64,000 nt of DNA from Cyathus striatus (lineage: Eukaryota; Basidiomycota; Agaricomycetes; Agaricales; Nidulariaceae), in NCBI GenBank assembly GCA_025738555.1, contig JAOVFP010000008.1, forward strand, positions 2,604,001 through 2,668,000. Direction: 5' to 3'. A model generated the notes under the pieces. The model was not told the DNA's origin and ran no database searches. It saw only the letters and a program-made list of their open reading frames with translations. Made by a program: the position numbers and the translations under genes. Of this stretch, positions 12,590 through 23,420 are shown one piece after another. Numbering within the stretch: position 1 is the stretch's first letter; each line of letters opens with the position of its first letter.

Positions 12590-13690
12590 CGAAGAGTGTT
12601 TCTGATGTATCATCATCCCGGGCTTGCTCGCTGACGGAAGAAAGGTAGCTTCTGGTCATTTCAAATTAGCTTCAAGCTCCTATGTCGCAAAATCATTCGG
12701 CTTCCTTCTGCTCATTGGCTTTGCAGTCCGTAGCGTCAGTCTTACTGGGCGATGGGATCGCAGGCTTCCTCTCTCACTACCACAAGCGTGTCAGTGATGC
12801 CAGCTACTCTTTCGTACATCGAGTAGTTTCTGCCTCGTATTTACCTCCGGCCTTTATCTCCTATCATGCCGCCTTTCCTCGTTCACGGCCAGTCCCGTAT
12901 AACCTCAATCCAAATCGATTAACATTCCTCTATCCCTGCATCTGCATCCTCGGCAACGCAGGCTCAGCATACATTTATCCTCATCCTCGGTGACACTGTC
13001 TCAAATCGAGGCAAAGAGCGTTTCTAATGTATCAGCACACCCAGAATGCTCGCTGGTAGAAAGAAAAGTAGCTTCTGCCCATTTCAAGTGCCAATCAGGA
13101 GTTCCTTAGTATGTCACGTCGTGGTCGACTTTCTTCTGCACAATGGCTTCGCAGTCTGCAACCTCAGATTCACACTGGGCGATGGGATTGTAGGCTTCCT
13201 CTCCAATTACTACTGTCGTGTCGGTGATGCCAGCATCGAGTAGATGTTACTTTGTATTCACCTCCAGCCTTGGACTTCTATCATGTCGTCTTTCCCCATT
13301 TACCGTTTGACCTCAGAGCCATGCCTTTTCATTTGTCAGACGAGCTCGTCGCTTTTCGCAGGATAGTGGAAGAAGTCGATGGCACCCATAGTACGATTAC
13401 TTCTTCCTCTCGTCCAGACCGTGAACAAGTGAAGACTCAACTGCAATGGATTGACATTCTTGTCTCTGCTTTCTTAGCGATGCAGCTTATGTACACTTAT
13501 CGGCAGCCTCGTTTTCTTTTTTTAGGTGGTGTCCTCAGGATACTATGTCGCAATTTCTTTGGCTTCCTTCTGTCCATCGACGCACCAGTCTCTGACTCGC
13601 GCTGGGCGCGGGCTCATGCATTACTTCCGAATACTACAAGTTTGTTAGTTATATGAGCTACGCTCTCGTACATCAGGTATCTGCTGCTCA
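12590..13690 (+). repeat. Dispersed repeat family C, copy 1 (with internal duplications)
   Basis: The motif GGCGATGGGAT..CAGGCTTCCTCTC occurs near 12750 and again near 13178, and a weaker third unit lies near 13555-13690, so the copy is internally duplicated. The family recurs on the opposite strand at 16735-18170 and again at 37570-37990. Coding frames are not conserved between units. Its nature is unknown. Confidence 0.75.
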
Positions 13691-13759
13691 TTTTGAAATC
13701 TGGACTACATAATGTACATTTAAAATTGTAAGTATAAGTAAGCTGTGTAGCAACTAAAA

Positions 13760-15311
13760 CTATACCCTTGTGATAGCAGTGGTACTGTGCAATCGATCAT
13801 TTGCCCCCAGCTCCTCCCGTATATTCAAGACAACGCGACAGGAGAGTGCCGAGTGGATAACACGACCAAGTCTAGATGCTCCATTATTAGTTTCAGCACA
13901 AGAGGAAGTACTGATGACAACATACATTGCAAGCAGGGCCAAGTAATCGGGCTGTGAATGGACCGAGGTTGGTATTATTCAGAATATATGAAGTATAAAA
14001 TGCAAGCACTCACACTGAGTTTCAGTAGTACCACCATGTTCACGAAAGAAATCACTGATCGAGGTTCTCGTTAGTTATCCATATTTGTTATCCTTAGTGA
14101 TGCTCACCGAATAAATAGATGTAATAAATGATTCCTAGTTAATCATGTTAAAGATTTTCGAAGTCTTGTATTTGCAAGAGTCCTTACCATCCCTAATGAC
14201 GGTGTTCGTCATTGTTGACTTCCCTCCTCTCTGATCTGTAAAATTCGTTAGTGAAATATCTAAATAATCAAATGGATGTTCTGCTTACAAGCATAGTACG
14301 CAGGTGGTAGCATTAAAACCATCGTGACTATCAAAATGGATCCTCGTTAGCAAGGTAAACTATAGTCCCGAGAACCATTCTCACTTGTATCGTAAGCCAA
14401 CAATAAACCCCATGTTAATGCCTCTAGTGAAATTCTTCCACCGGTTGCAATGCATCCACCTATAAGAAGAAGGCCTTGCAAGTCAACTTAGTGGGTCAAT
14501 AAGCATCAGTGGATTTCCATAAGAGTCGTGGGTTCACGTACATGCAACAGATCTTCCGAGAAATCCGTCGGTGACCCATACAGTCAATACGGTACCGATG
14601 AAGTACACAGTTAAAACGATAGTTATTTTCTTTGTTCTTTGCCAAACTACCCAGACGCGCAGAGTTAAGATGGCTAAGATTATTTGCAATCAGCATTAAG
14701 TGTGGTAGGATCGTAATAAATATATACCGACCTTCAGCGGCTGTCATTCCCGTTACAAGAAAACCTATACATGGTTCAGCAAGTTAGAAGGTGTTTAGAG
14801 CTAAACGAATCGAAAGCTTACATATGATGACGTAGTATAGCAACTTGCATATTTTTGAAGATAGCGAAGGGAAGCACTGAACTGTGTACAAGTCAAAATG
14901 CGCTCTCGATTCCAATCGGTTCTACGCACCCACTATGTCTAATGAGACATCGACATATGTGCCATATCTCACGAAGATATAGGACTTTCACCGTGCTCCA
15001 ACGTGGCGATTGCCAGATGTAGGTTACTTCCTTGTCAAATGTAATGAGATGCTCGAAAACCTATGATTTTAATTGTCAAGATCTCGAATTCGAGGAGACA
15101 ATCGATGTACCCAGAGAGCTAAGCTAGCCACTTATAATTGATGCAATTTTAAGATATGCAGTGGGGGGTCTACAGGTGGGGGAGGATACATACCATGCAG
15201 GTACTGAGGTAAAGGTGAGTATACGTCGTAACCGAATGATTAAATACGGACCGTGACATTTTTCATGTGCTCTAAAAGAACTAGAATAGTTTCCGCATTG
15301 AGGGACTCCAT
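13760..15311 (-). pseudogene. DUF6533-type membrane protein gene, 13 exons, one frameshift
   Basis: Exons (minus): 15311-15252, 15203-15194, 15130-15111, 15060-14930, 14881-14822, 14764-14732, 14673-14542, 14459-14385, 14327-14289, 14235-14188, 14134-14108, 14054-14014, 13951-13760, all with GT-AG borders. Joined, they read as a DUF6533 protein of about 288 residues: VFEHLITFDKEVTYIWQSPR, then RYGTYVDVSLDI, LSSKICKLLYYVII, AEAILTLRVWVVWQRTKKI, ALTWGLLLAYD, TNTVIRDG, GIIYYIYLF, and RVIHSALSCRVVLNIRE near the end. The single defect is in exon 4 at about 14973, where VKVLYL and VRYGTYVD lie one base out of register. The second exon is only 10 bp. All other joins keep frame, so this is either a very young pseudogene or a gene with a sequencing error. 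The N-terminal half carries the DUF6533 domain; the function of these membrane proteins is unknown. Confidence 0.75.
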
Positions 15312-15740
15312 TATAGGAGCAGGAAAGGAGAATGACAGGAAAGCGGAAACTTCTCGTTTCATTTTACCTCCGTATTAAGTACCAAAAGATAAACGTCTTC
15401 TTCATCGTGGAAAACCGTTGCAAAGACGTTGTAGCCCTGTGTACATTTCGCAGAAGAACTCAATTGAAATTGAAAGAGCAGTAGGGATCATGATGAAGTT
15501 ACAGCTAAGTGCATGATAGATGTGATGGACGCGTCCAGCTTCTTTACCCAGTATTTATAGTGTTTATCCGAAATTCTTATAGATTTTTGTTTCTAGAGCT
15601 ATTATTGATACCCGTTGGCTGTCTAAAACTGAGGATCCACTGTGCCAATGCTTCCTACGAACGAACGATGCAGCAGTGTATTGTAATGATGTCCAGTGTA
15701 AAAATAGATCCGAACGCAAATCTATGGTCTTGTGGCTTCG
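15312..15740. other. Upstream region of the DUF6533 gene
   Basis: The promoter of the minus-strand gene should lie here. No clear TATA element or second gene was recognised; a 79-codon plus frame at 15509-15748 has no known relatives. Confidence 0.4.
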
Positions 15741-15884
15741 ATCAATGATAATGGAATAGGTTCAGTGGTTGATTATCGGCCATATAATTCAGAATGAGCT
15801 CCTTACCGAGGCACAAAGACATCTGGGAAGGATGAACTATTCTAGAACCTAGTACCACTTTGAGGATGGCGTTTTTATTTGCGC

Positions 15885-16010
15885 CACGTAACAGTCTTCG
15901 TAGATAGCTATTTTCGGAGTGAAACAGCACATGTATATGTGAAAGTCTAGTACAGTCTCCGTAGAAAGCTATCTTCGAAGCGAAATAGCTGATGAAATGG
16001 AGTCTTAGTC
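15885..16010. repeat. Tandem duplication, about 61 bp unit
   Basis: The block CAGTCTTCGTAGATAGCTAT at 15890 recurs as CAGTCTCCGTAGAAAGCTAT at about 15952, and the similarity continues over most of 60 bases. Two overlapping minus-strand frames run through it but resemble nothing known. Confidence 0.65.
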
Positions 16011-16019
16011 GACTCTGAG

Positions 16020-16734
16020 CATTTGAAATTAAATGATGCATGCTGCTTTGCTTTGTCTTTTGTGGAGATATCTATGGTGAGCGCATCTATATTAGAGTTA
16101 ATGTCTCGCCTGCCAGTGCTATTTCGAATTCTGTAGCCACGATACCTCTGTGTGTCCATTGGGTAGCGTGCTCGCCCTGATTGATTGATTTTCAACAACA
16201 GTGATTTCCAACGCAATTGATTTGGCTATACTTAGCATAAGTTATGAAGTTCTGCGTTCACAGAAAACATCATACATGTCTGCCATGTCACACGACACTT
16301 GACGTCGACAGATATTGAGTATCTAAGATGGGTCCATTCGCAGGAAAGTACTCACTGTGCACGTACTGAATTTTTTTATAGAAAATAGCAATATGCGAGA
16401 AATAAAACGGATATGAATATAATCGACTGGCTGAGAAAGAAAGGGGTTTCACTGCTGTTGTTGGGTCGCGTCAATCGGTTATAAGCACCGTAGAGATACG
16501 TATATTATTGTTATCAACAATTGAAAATAGATTTCGAAACGATCAAATCATCGCGGGCTCCTTGCCTCGATATGAGAGGATGGAGTAATCGGGGCTGATG
16601 ATAGGTAAACGTCAATAGGTTATTTGCATCCAGGCGTCCGATGAGTTCATTTGACAAAGGAAAAAAGCGTGGCTCTGAAGCCAAACGATTAATGGGGAAA
16701 TTCGGCATAATAGGAGCCCAAGGCTGGAGGTAAA
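16020..16734. other. No gene recognised
   Basis: Minus-strand open frames at 15947-16216 and 16514-16708 are short and unmatched. Nothing else is seen. Confidence 0.4.
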
Positions 16735-18170
16735 TACGAAATATCAGCTACTCAATGTACGGTAGCGTGGCTGGCATCACTGACACGCTTGTAGTAATGG
16801 GAGAGGAAGCCTGCTATCCCATCACCCAGTGTGAATCTGACGCTGCGGACTGAGAAGTCGATGAGCAGAAGGAAGCCGAACGATTTTGCGACATAGGAGC
16901 TTGAAGCTAACTTGAAATGACCAGAAGCTACCTTCCTTTCCAACAGCGAGCAAGCCCAGGCTGAAATAACTGACACAACAGCAGTAATAGGAGAGGACGT
17001 CTGCGATCCCGTCGCCCAGTGTGAATCTGAGGTTGCAGACTGCGAAGCCGATAAGCAGAAGAAAGTCGATGACGATAGGAGTAGTGTTGCCGCGGTGCAG
17101 TTTGGCTTAGCTCAGCTCAGCTTCACGTGGCTTAGTGATTCTAACGGCTTCGTAAGCCGAACCGAGGTATCGGCTACGGTTTTAAAGCGGCTTAGCTGCT
17201 CTTAGCCGATGTTTTTGGCAATTCACTACAGAAATGGAATAAGAAATGAGTATTTGCAAGTGTAAGGTGCTTGCAAGCTCAGAATGTATTTCTAAAATAC
17301 ATGATTTATTACTTTACTACATATAACTGCTAATTTTAGATCAGAATTATATATATTGAAGTCCATCTCTCAATGCAGAGTCGTTGCGGGCAGTAGTTAT
17401 TTACGAATTTAAATCAAATGCATACTTACTTTGATTTATGGCACTATATATTGTAGGGATCATTTATTATCATAGTAAGTATTTTTAGAACACATTCATT
17501 GCAATTTAAAGGTTGCTCTACTGAGCTGACAATGGGTATTACTTACGTCGTAGAAACCTGTAAATCATCTATTATCGGTCAACATACGTAAATAAGGCAA
17601 TAGCACGAGTTACATAATCATCACTAAGGTAGCGAGGCTTGAGGCGAGCGCTAAGGGATAACTTCCCGCTTGACGTTATTCAAAAATTCACATTTCTATC
17701 TCGACTTTATCCAGGTAAATATTAAGAATGCATTTGAAATAAATGCAACAACATATACAACTTGAAAATAAGGGAAAAAATAATATACATTACCCCAGAA
17801 TGTTCCAAGGCAACATCAAAGATTTGTCATATCAAACATGGAAAGTAGGAGCGGCTGGCGCAGCTAAGCTGTGACTTTAGCAGCTTGGAAGCCGTGAAGC
17901 CGTAATACGGCTCAGTCTGGCTAAAATTCGGTTCGGCTCATTCGGCTCATGGCTTTTTAGCCGCACCGCGGCAACACTAGATAGGAGCTTGTGGTTAGCA
18001 CTTGAAATGGGCAGAAGCTACTTTCGTTTCTGCCAGCGAGCGATCTGCGAGCGCTGATACATTAGAAATGCTCTTTTAGAAGGCAGTGTAAGCGAGGATG
18101 AGGACAAGTGTATGCTGAGCCTGCGTTGCCGAGGATGTAGATGCAGGGATAGACCCAGGAACGCGAGTTG
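16735..18170 (-). repeat. Dispersed repeat family C, copy 2 (inverted, split by a hAT-type element)
   Basis: Reverse complement of parts of 12590-13250, with the CAGGCTTCCTCTC block seen as its complement near 16800. The copy is interrupted at 17082-17979 by a small TIR element; sequence on both sides of the element joins to match the uninterrupted copy at 13050-13130. Confidence 0.75.
17082..17979. mobile_element. Non-autonomous hAT-type element, 898 bp, with perfect TIRs and 8 bp TSD
   Basis: The left end TAGTGTTGCCGCGGTGC (17082-17098) is the exact reverse complement of the right end (17963-17979). The 8-bp direct repeat GATAGGAG flanks it at 17074-17081 and 17980-17987. An 8-bp duplication and TAGTGTTG-type ends are hallmarks of hAT transposons. 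The sub-terminal parts are crowded with GGCTTAG/CTAAGCC-like words, as expected for transposase binding sites. No transposase frame is present, so it would need an autonomous partner elsewhere. Perfect ends suggest a fairly recent insertion into repeat C. Confidence 0.92.
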
Positions 18171-18649
18171 AGGCTACTCAGGGGTTCGACTTTTCCACCA
18201 TAGTGCGAGAAACAGTGGCGGGCTTGTCTGACGAAGAAAGTGTGACTCGCAGGCAGCGGTAGCCTGGGATGAAGATAGATAAGAGACAGTGAGGATAATG
18301 GGTATATGCTGCTGCGGTGTTGGCGTCACGGGGGAAGTTGAAAGCAGTACATAACATTGTATCAGGCGGGAAGAGACGGTCAGTCCGAAGTGGATCATAA
18401 CACGGGATGGACGAAAACTGACACCATACACGGTGTAAATTTCAGTTCGCGGATACAAAAAGCACCGGAATAATGAACAGCCGCATCAAAATTTACACCG
18501 TGTAGCTTTCGAGCCAGAATAAATATGTGTTTCTTTAATTATGTAACCAGATTATGTAGCCATACTTAACATATAACAGGTTTATAATAATTTAAAAAAA
18601 TGTAGTCCGGTAGGGGGTAAAAGTCGTTACCAACGTGATGTTCACGAAG

Positions 18650-18730
18650 GCATATAGCCTAGCGGTAAATGATTCAGATGGATATGTTCCTTTGTTCAAT
18701 GGGTAGGGGTTTGATTCTTCCTGGGTAATT
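18650..18730 (+). other. tRNA-like relic (possible SINE head)
   Basis: TAGCCTAGCGGTAAATG resembles an internal A box and GGGTTTGATTCTTCC, about 45 bases later, resembles a B box. The arms do not fold into a proper cloverleaf, so it is not called a tRNA gene. Confidence 0.3.
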
Positions 18731-18816
18731 TTTTTTTTAACTTCTCTATATAAGAGTTATATATACTCGTGTGAACATCGTGGCATGCCACGAAATATCA
18801 AGTCGCTCGAACCGAT

Positions 18817-19420
18817 ATGCCTCTAGTTGTTCATGTGCTAGAGGACCTTGCAGAGGCGGTTAACTTCAATTCTATCTCATTGAACACTGCTCATACACCC
18901 ATCTACGTCAAGGTAAGGTTATTTTTATCTACAACATTGAACTGCGTTCATATTTCATCTTATTTCAGTCCGTCAGCATTGATAGCGCGTCATTCAGGTC
19001 CTCGAATAGTCCACCTCCAACTCACCCAATCAAGGCTCATATTGGTCAGCTGAACGGTGAGGATAACGATGACTTCACCGCCCTCAGGGCCTCAATATGT
19101 CTACTTCCAACGCGTAGGACCTACGCACCTTAACATTGAATTCCCTACCGCACCTGTCAACTCCCTTCTTATCCTGAATGATACTATCTCTGTGTCCCCC
19201 GTCACCATCAAGCTGCACGAGACCTACGAAGGAAATTTCTCCTTCTAAACGAGCCTCAGCTGTTCATACTTGGTGGTCAATGTCAATGTTCAGGATCCAT
19301 CTGGCAAGGGGAGAATGACCGTGCTATGCTCGTATTGTGCGCATGCTGGTTCTACTCCGCTTTGGACGTTGGTCGTGCTGCCGATTCTGCTGGGACTAAG
19401 ACTCAGTTGACGCGTTGACG
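18817..19420 (+). pseudogene. Relic of a basidiomycete adhesin-like / repetitive-motif protein gene
   Basis: An exon from the ATG at 18817 runs to HTPIYVK, followed by a consensus intron (GTAAGG at 18912 to TTTCAG near 18967). A later frame reads LNIEFPTAPVNSLLILNDTI, then VSPVTIKLHETYEGNFSF (19110-19247). After a stop and frame change, VNVQDPSGKGR appears (about 19290). This order (short Asn/Thr-rich beta motifs, HxTYEGxFxx, then V-DPSGKGR) is familiar from a widespread uncharacterised basidiomycete protein group. Frames are broken by stops, so it is dead. It lies wholly inside element X. Confidence 0.45.
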
Positions 19421-20095
19421 CGTGCGCATAATACTTGATGGCCTACTCGTTTGCAAGCCAGCTCGGGCATGGGATTCGGTTGGGACTGTGCCCTGCGTTG
19501 TGCACTATGGGCCCTTCAAATCAAGGCTGTATCCGCATTGCTTGGAGTCTACTGGCTTTTGATCAATTCAATTAAGTTGGGTTTGCGATTATGATTGTGG
19601 CTGAATGGGCTGTTGCGTTGTACTTAAGCATGTCAACAACTGTTTGGTCTTATGTTCTGCCCTCTAAATACAAATAACACTTGTACTCTACTGTTCAATA
19701 AATTATATTGTAAAGCTAGACTATTACAATACATCATCAGAAGGGCTTCCAAAGCGTTCAAGAAAATCATTGAAGACGGACTCCGATAACGCTTGATCCC
19801 TTTTGGCTATAAATTCGTATTCATGGTAGAATGAAACTGTGGGTGAGGAATACAGTTCAAAGCAGAATTATGGTGAAAGCGGGAAAGCGTCGGGGAAGCG
19901 TCTCGTACGTCGTCCTCGAAATTTTCAGGTTTGTTTCTCATTATTTACCATATCTCATTATTTTCCTACACATTTTTAATCAAGTGTTATCTATGTAATT
20001 TTTAAGTACCGTGGGAAATCATATCTTGAACTACACTGTGTAAAGTGAAATTTACACCTTGTATGGTGTCAGTTTTCGTACCTACCCATCATAAC

Positions 20096-21180
20096 AGGAC
20101 CCCCGAATATCCCTACAGAAGTTAGTTGCAAAATTTCCGAAATTTGGTCATTTTTGTCCGGAATGTGTCTAGGTTGGGGTTCGAAGCCGATTTTTGTCCG
20201 GGTTTTATGTTCTAACTCCAAAAAAATCATATTTCCTTTATTTACTATGTAATAACGTCTCCAGCCATGAATACAACATATTTACTGCCAAGTAAGTGCA
20301 AAACTATTGCAAGAGAACAAGAGGCGGCCACCAGACTTCATAGGGAAACAATACGCCTCAAGTTATTGGTCAAAATCCCCCCTCGTGCATTGAAAACTTT
20401 CAATGCAGCAGTGAGCTCCCTTTCTTGTGATTTAAGGTTCCTGAATACACTCATAAGGTAGCTATTATCCAACATCAAGCCACGGTTTTTCTGTATGATG
20501 ACGGAGGAAGTGGGGAGAACCACCAAGAACTGAATGGAAGTAATAACCTGGAAATAATTTGTATCCAGAAGAGCTGTTGCCTGAGGAGTAGCACAGAAAG
20601 CATTCGCAATAGAATTCTCGAAGACTTGAACACCAAGTTTTGAAATGGCGGAAACGGATGACGAGGACGTTATAGAAGCATACTTTCCGTGTTTGCCTGC
20701 AATTTTCGAGTACATTGTCATTGCTATAAGGAATTTATTTTATTCCGTTGTACGTTGAATGAATAAATGCATCAACTAACCTTTATCAATTCAAACTCTC
20801 CTGGAGATGAAAACAAACCCAAAATTGTCCAATTGGAGTGGTCGTATGGCTGATACACGTGCTTCATCCCTCCACCAATGTGCACGTTCAAGACCAGTAC
20901 CTACTCCACGCTCGCCTTGCCATTCCTTCAACACCTTCTCCATTCCGCGTCGAATGTCTGTTCTGCTTCTGTGCTTTTGACATTGGAGTGTCTCTGTCCG
21001 GATTTGGTCCGGATACTCGTCTATGTGCCAAATTTTCCGAAATCCTGTCCGGATCAATGTTTTATGAATGAAGCCCTCCAGTCCCCAAAATTGTCCGGAT
21101 TGCGTCTAGCTTCCGGGGCCTGCGGCCCCGGTTTTTGTCCGGATTGGCAACAAACTGTAGTAGGGATATTCGGGGGTTCT
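20096..21180. mobile_element. Non-autonomous TIR element Y, 1,085 bp, 8 bp TSD (hAT-like)
   Basis: The left end AGGACCCCCGAATATCCC (from 20096) and the complement of the right end, AGAACCCCCGAATATCCC (ending 21180), differ at one base over 21 bp. The direct repeat ATCATAAC flanks it at 20088-20095 and 21181-21188. TTTTTGTCCGG-type words are repeated near both ends, consistent with transposase binding sites. An 8-bp duplication fits the hAT superfamily. It abuts element X, sharing the copy of ATCATAAC at 20088. No transposase is recognisable. Confidence 0.82.
20338..20721 (-). CDS. Unassigned 127-codon frame inside element Y
   Basis: An uninterrupted minus-strand frame starting at an ATG, with a Ser-rich N-terminus and a helical-looking C-terminus (FRNLKSQERELTAALKVF). 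I do not recognise the family. Its position inside a small TIR element suggests a captured fragment or chance frame. Nothing shows that it is expressed. Confidence 0.2.
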   Translation of the reverse strand: MTMYSKIAGKHGKYASITSSSSVSAISKLGVQVFENSIANAFCATPQATALLDTNYFQVITSIQFLVVLPTSSVIIQKNRGLMLDNSYLMSVFRNLKSQERELTAALKVFNARGGILTNNLRRIVSL

Positions 21181-21189
21181 ATCATAACC

Positions 21190-21640
21190 TCCTATGCAAG
21201 ATCCTTGGGGTCTAAAAGACGAGTAAGCGAGTAACTTGATAGCCACATATTCCCTAGCTTTAAAAGGATTGAGCTCATCGTAGCACATCTAGAGCAGGTA
21301 ATACTCGTACCAGCTTGCTGAATCTTCAGATCTGTTTCTGTCAACCCCGCTTCACCAATTCTTGGGTAGTTATGTAATCTAAATTCTATACCCTTTGACC
21401 CTCTAAACCAGGCGAACAAAACGCGAACAAGGTGGCCAATGTGATACACGCATACGTTAACTGCGCTGCCAGAAGTGCACCTCTAAAGCAAGTGGTACAG
21501 CTATTTTGGAGGTTTCGCCAGCGAGACTAAAGCAAGAACGAGGTGGAAAGTTGGTGGTACTGGCTGGTGGACACCGTGGACCGCGTTAGACCGCGGTCGT
21601 GCCAGGTGGATTAATCGTCTCCCACGGTAACATCCTGTCC
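21190..21640 (-). repeat. Dispersed repeat family B, copy 4 (inverted)
   Basis: Matches 11230-11900 on the opposite strand and 38180-38530 on the same strand; the stretch with ACTCGTACCAGCTTGCTGAA near 21305 corresponds to ACACGTACCAGCTTATTCAA near 38295. Confidence 0.7.
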
Positions 21641-21799
21641 CTCGAGTGGCGCGCTTTGGGTTGCCTTTGGGCACGTCTTCACCATCTTCTCAAACTACAG
21701 CCGCAAAGACGGGTACGAACACAATGATTACCTAAAACCCAGAGCCACGTTTTAAGCTACATGAAGATACCCGAACGTTCGAGCGTCGAACCACTAGTA

Positions 21800-21985
21800 A
21801 TGGCCTACCCGCTATGAAGCTCCCAGCCAAACATTTTGCAATGTCATCGCCGGTTTGGCAGCCCCTACTCAGCCTGAGTCCGTGTACGAGGTAAGCCACC
21901 TACAGTTCAAGTTTGCATACTTTATGTATTGATTTCCACCTGATAGTCGTCACCGTTCCAGTTTTCGGCTAACGACGATTAAGGA
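21800..21985 (+). pseudogene. Relic of an HMG-family gene (exon 2 end, intron, exon 3 start)
   Basis: 21830-21900 matches the end of exon 2 of the HMG gene at 26462 (ACTCAGCCTGAGTCCGTGTA is identical), followed by the same GTAAGC donor, a similar intron and the exon 3 start TCGTCAC. Nothing upstream gives an HMG box and the similarity stops at 21985, where repeat A begins. It is a truncated third copy of the locus, broken by rearrangement. Confidence 0.8.
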
Positions 21986-23420
21986 TACGCTAGAGGTTGG
22001 TATTGGCGGTGGGCGAAGATTAAACCACTACGCATGGGAATATTGCCAGGGATATGGGCTGCGAGACTGAGAAAAACGCAAGGAAGAAATTTGACAATGA
22101 CGATGTGACGTAAATGCGTACGCCCAGGGTGCAGGTGGGACTGCAGATGGGTTCCTCGCAGCCAGAGAGCATGGCGAGAGTATGCAACACCTTGCAAGCT
22201 TCTGTAGCCTCATTGCGGACAGCTATCTGTACGACTGGGGTTATGAGGAATGTAGGCCGTCATAATAAAGTTGCTGAGGTAGGCGAGGGGCGATGCTGAC
22301 AACTTCTATACATGCAGTGAGATCAAGGATTAGCGGTGTATCCAAGTGCGGAGGTTGAGAGTATGTTAAGTTCTTCTACCATACGCGAAGCAGCGCTGGT
22401 ACCCGTACATGCGTCTGTCAGATGAACAGACTCAGTCAAGCCGTCGATGGCTAAAAGCGAAGGACACAAGAGATGCCCATCGTCCACCTCAACCGTGAAG
22501 TCGAAACGGGCAGTAGAGACCGGGTGGCAGTGGCTCTGGAAGACATACTCCTCCTACCACACGCGAAGCCGTAGTAGTACATTCATCTGGCAAGATAGAA
22601 AGACAGCAAGCTCGCATACTAGACTTCGGAATTTAACATTTAGTGATAGTAGGGATTCTATTGACGCGGCAGCAGTAGCGGGGGATGCAGAGCGGATGAC
22701 AGCGGATAGAACTCGAATTCTTCTGTAGCCCACTAAAAAGGTCCTTCAAGGTCGAAAGGAGCCACATTGACGCGGCTGCTGCAATGGACAATCTAGAAAA
22801 GATGGCCGATGGTATGGGAAGGGAGGGGGGGGGGGGGTGTTGGGTGTTGGGTGTCATGCGCTGGGCGCTGGAGCCGGAATACGTAGGGAGGGCAAAGACA
22901 CGTCTGCAAGTGGAAATCTCTCCTGTAAGACACTCTAGGGCTCCTCGACTCGATGATTATTCAGTCACGTAGGTATAAGCCTAACAAAATTGAGTTGATA
23001 AGACGACACGTCAAGGTCGCGTAAAACACGTACTAGGTTGTCCAGACACCTTTGAATCCCCAACCTTGTTTCCATCTGCATCCTACCGAGCCCGCTTGTC
23101 TTCCCTAGGACGCATCACTGTTTTGTCTATGTCGCTGGTTCAAAGTCAACCGTATTCCAGCGACCTTGTCAGTTTGTCGCCAATTGTCCCAGCCCCCAAT
23201 CGACATAATATAGCCGTACTTCAAGTTGCGCTTCGGCTTTCATGTAGTTTGGGCTCTCCTCGCCGGAATCGACACCTTATGTATGCTGCCTTGTACGCGA
23301 ATCTTGCGAGTTGTTCGAAGTTGGTTCAAACTCCAAAGCGCCGATGAAAGAAATCACGCCATGTTTGGCATTAGCTTCTCAATGTTTGGTCAATGCGCGC
23401 CATGTCTCCTAAGTTGCCAC
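21986..23420 (+). repeat. Dispersed repeat family A, copy 2
   Basis: Matches 30255-31995 in the same orientation over most of its length (for example CCTAACAAAATTGAGTTGAT at 22980 and 31390) and 1-1190 inverted. It includes a run of 13 G at 22825-22837 that is absent from the other copies. It begins exactly where the HMG relic ends. Confidence 0.8.
22825..22837 (+). repeat. Homopolymer of 13 G
   Basis: A run of 13 G preceded by GGGA. It could form a G-quadruplex or could be an assembly-sensitive slippage site. Confidence 0.85.

Larger units (their letters stand above)
18402..20087. mobile_element. Probable TIR element X carrying a gene relic (1,686 bp)
   Basis: The left end contains ACGAAAACTGACACCATACA (18411 on) and the right end has its complement near 20050-20080, giving inverted repeats of about 35 bp with few mismatches. 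The 8-bp word ATCATAAC stands at 18394-18401 and 20088-20095. The outermost bases differ between the ends (ACGGGATGG against GGGTAGGT), so the exact termini are uncertain. Inside are a tRNA-like stretch (18650-18730) and an intron-bearing gene relic (18817-19420). No transposase was found. Confidence 0.55.

Noticed and set aside
13252..13656. 134-codon frame
   Set aside because: Falls in repeat C, which is internally duplicated; the other units and copies do not keep it open.
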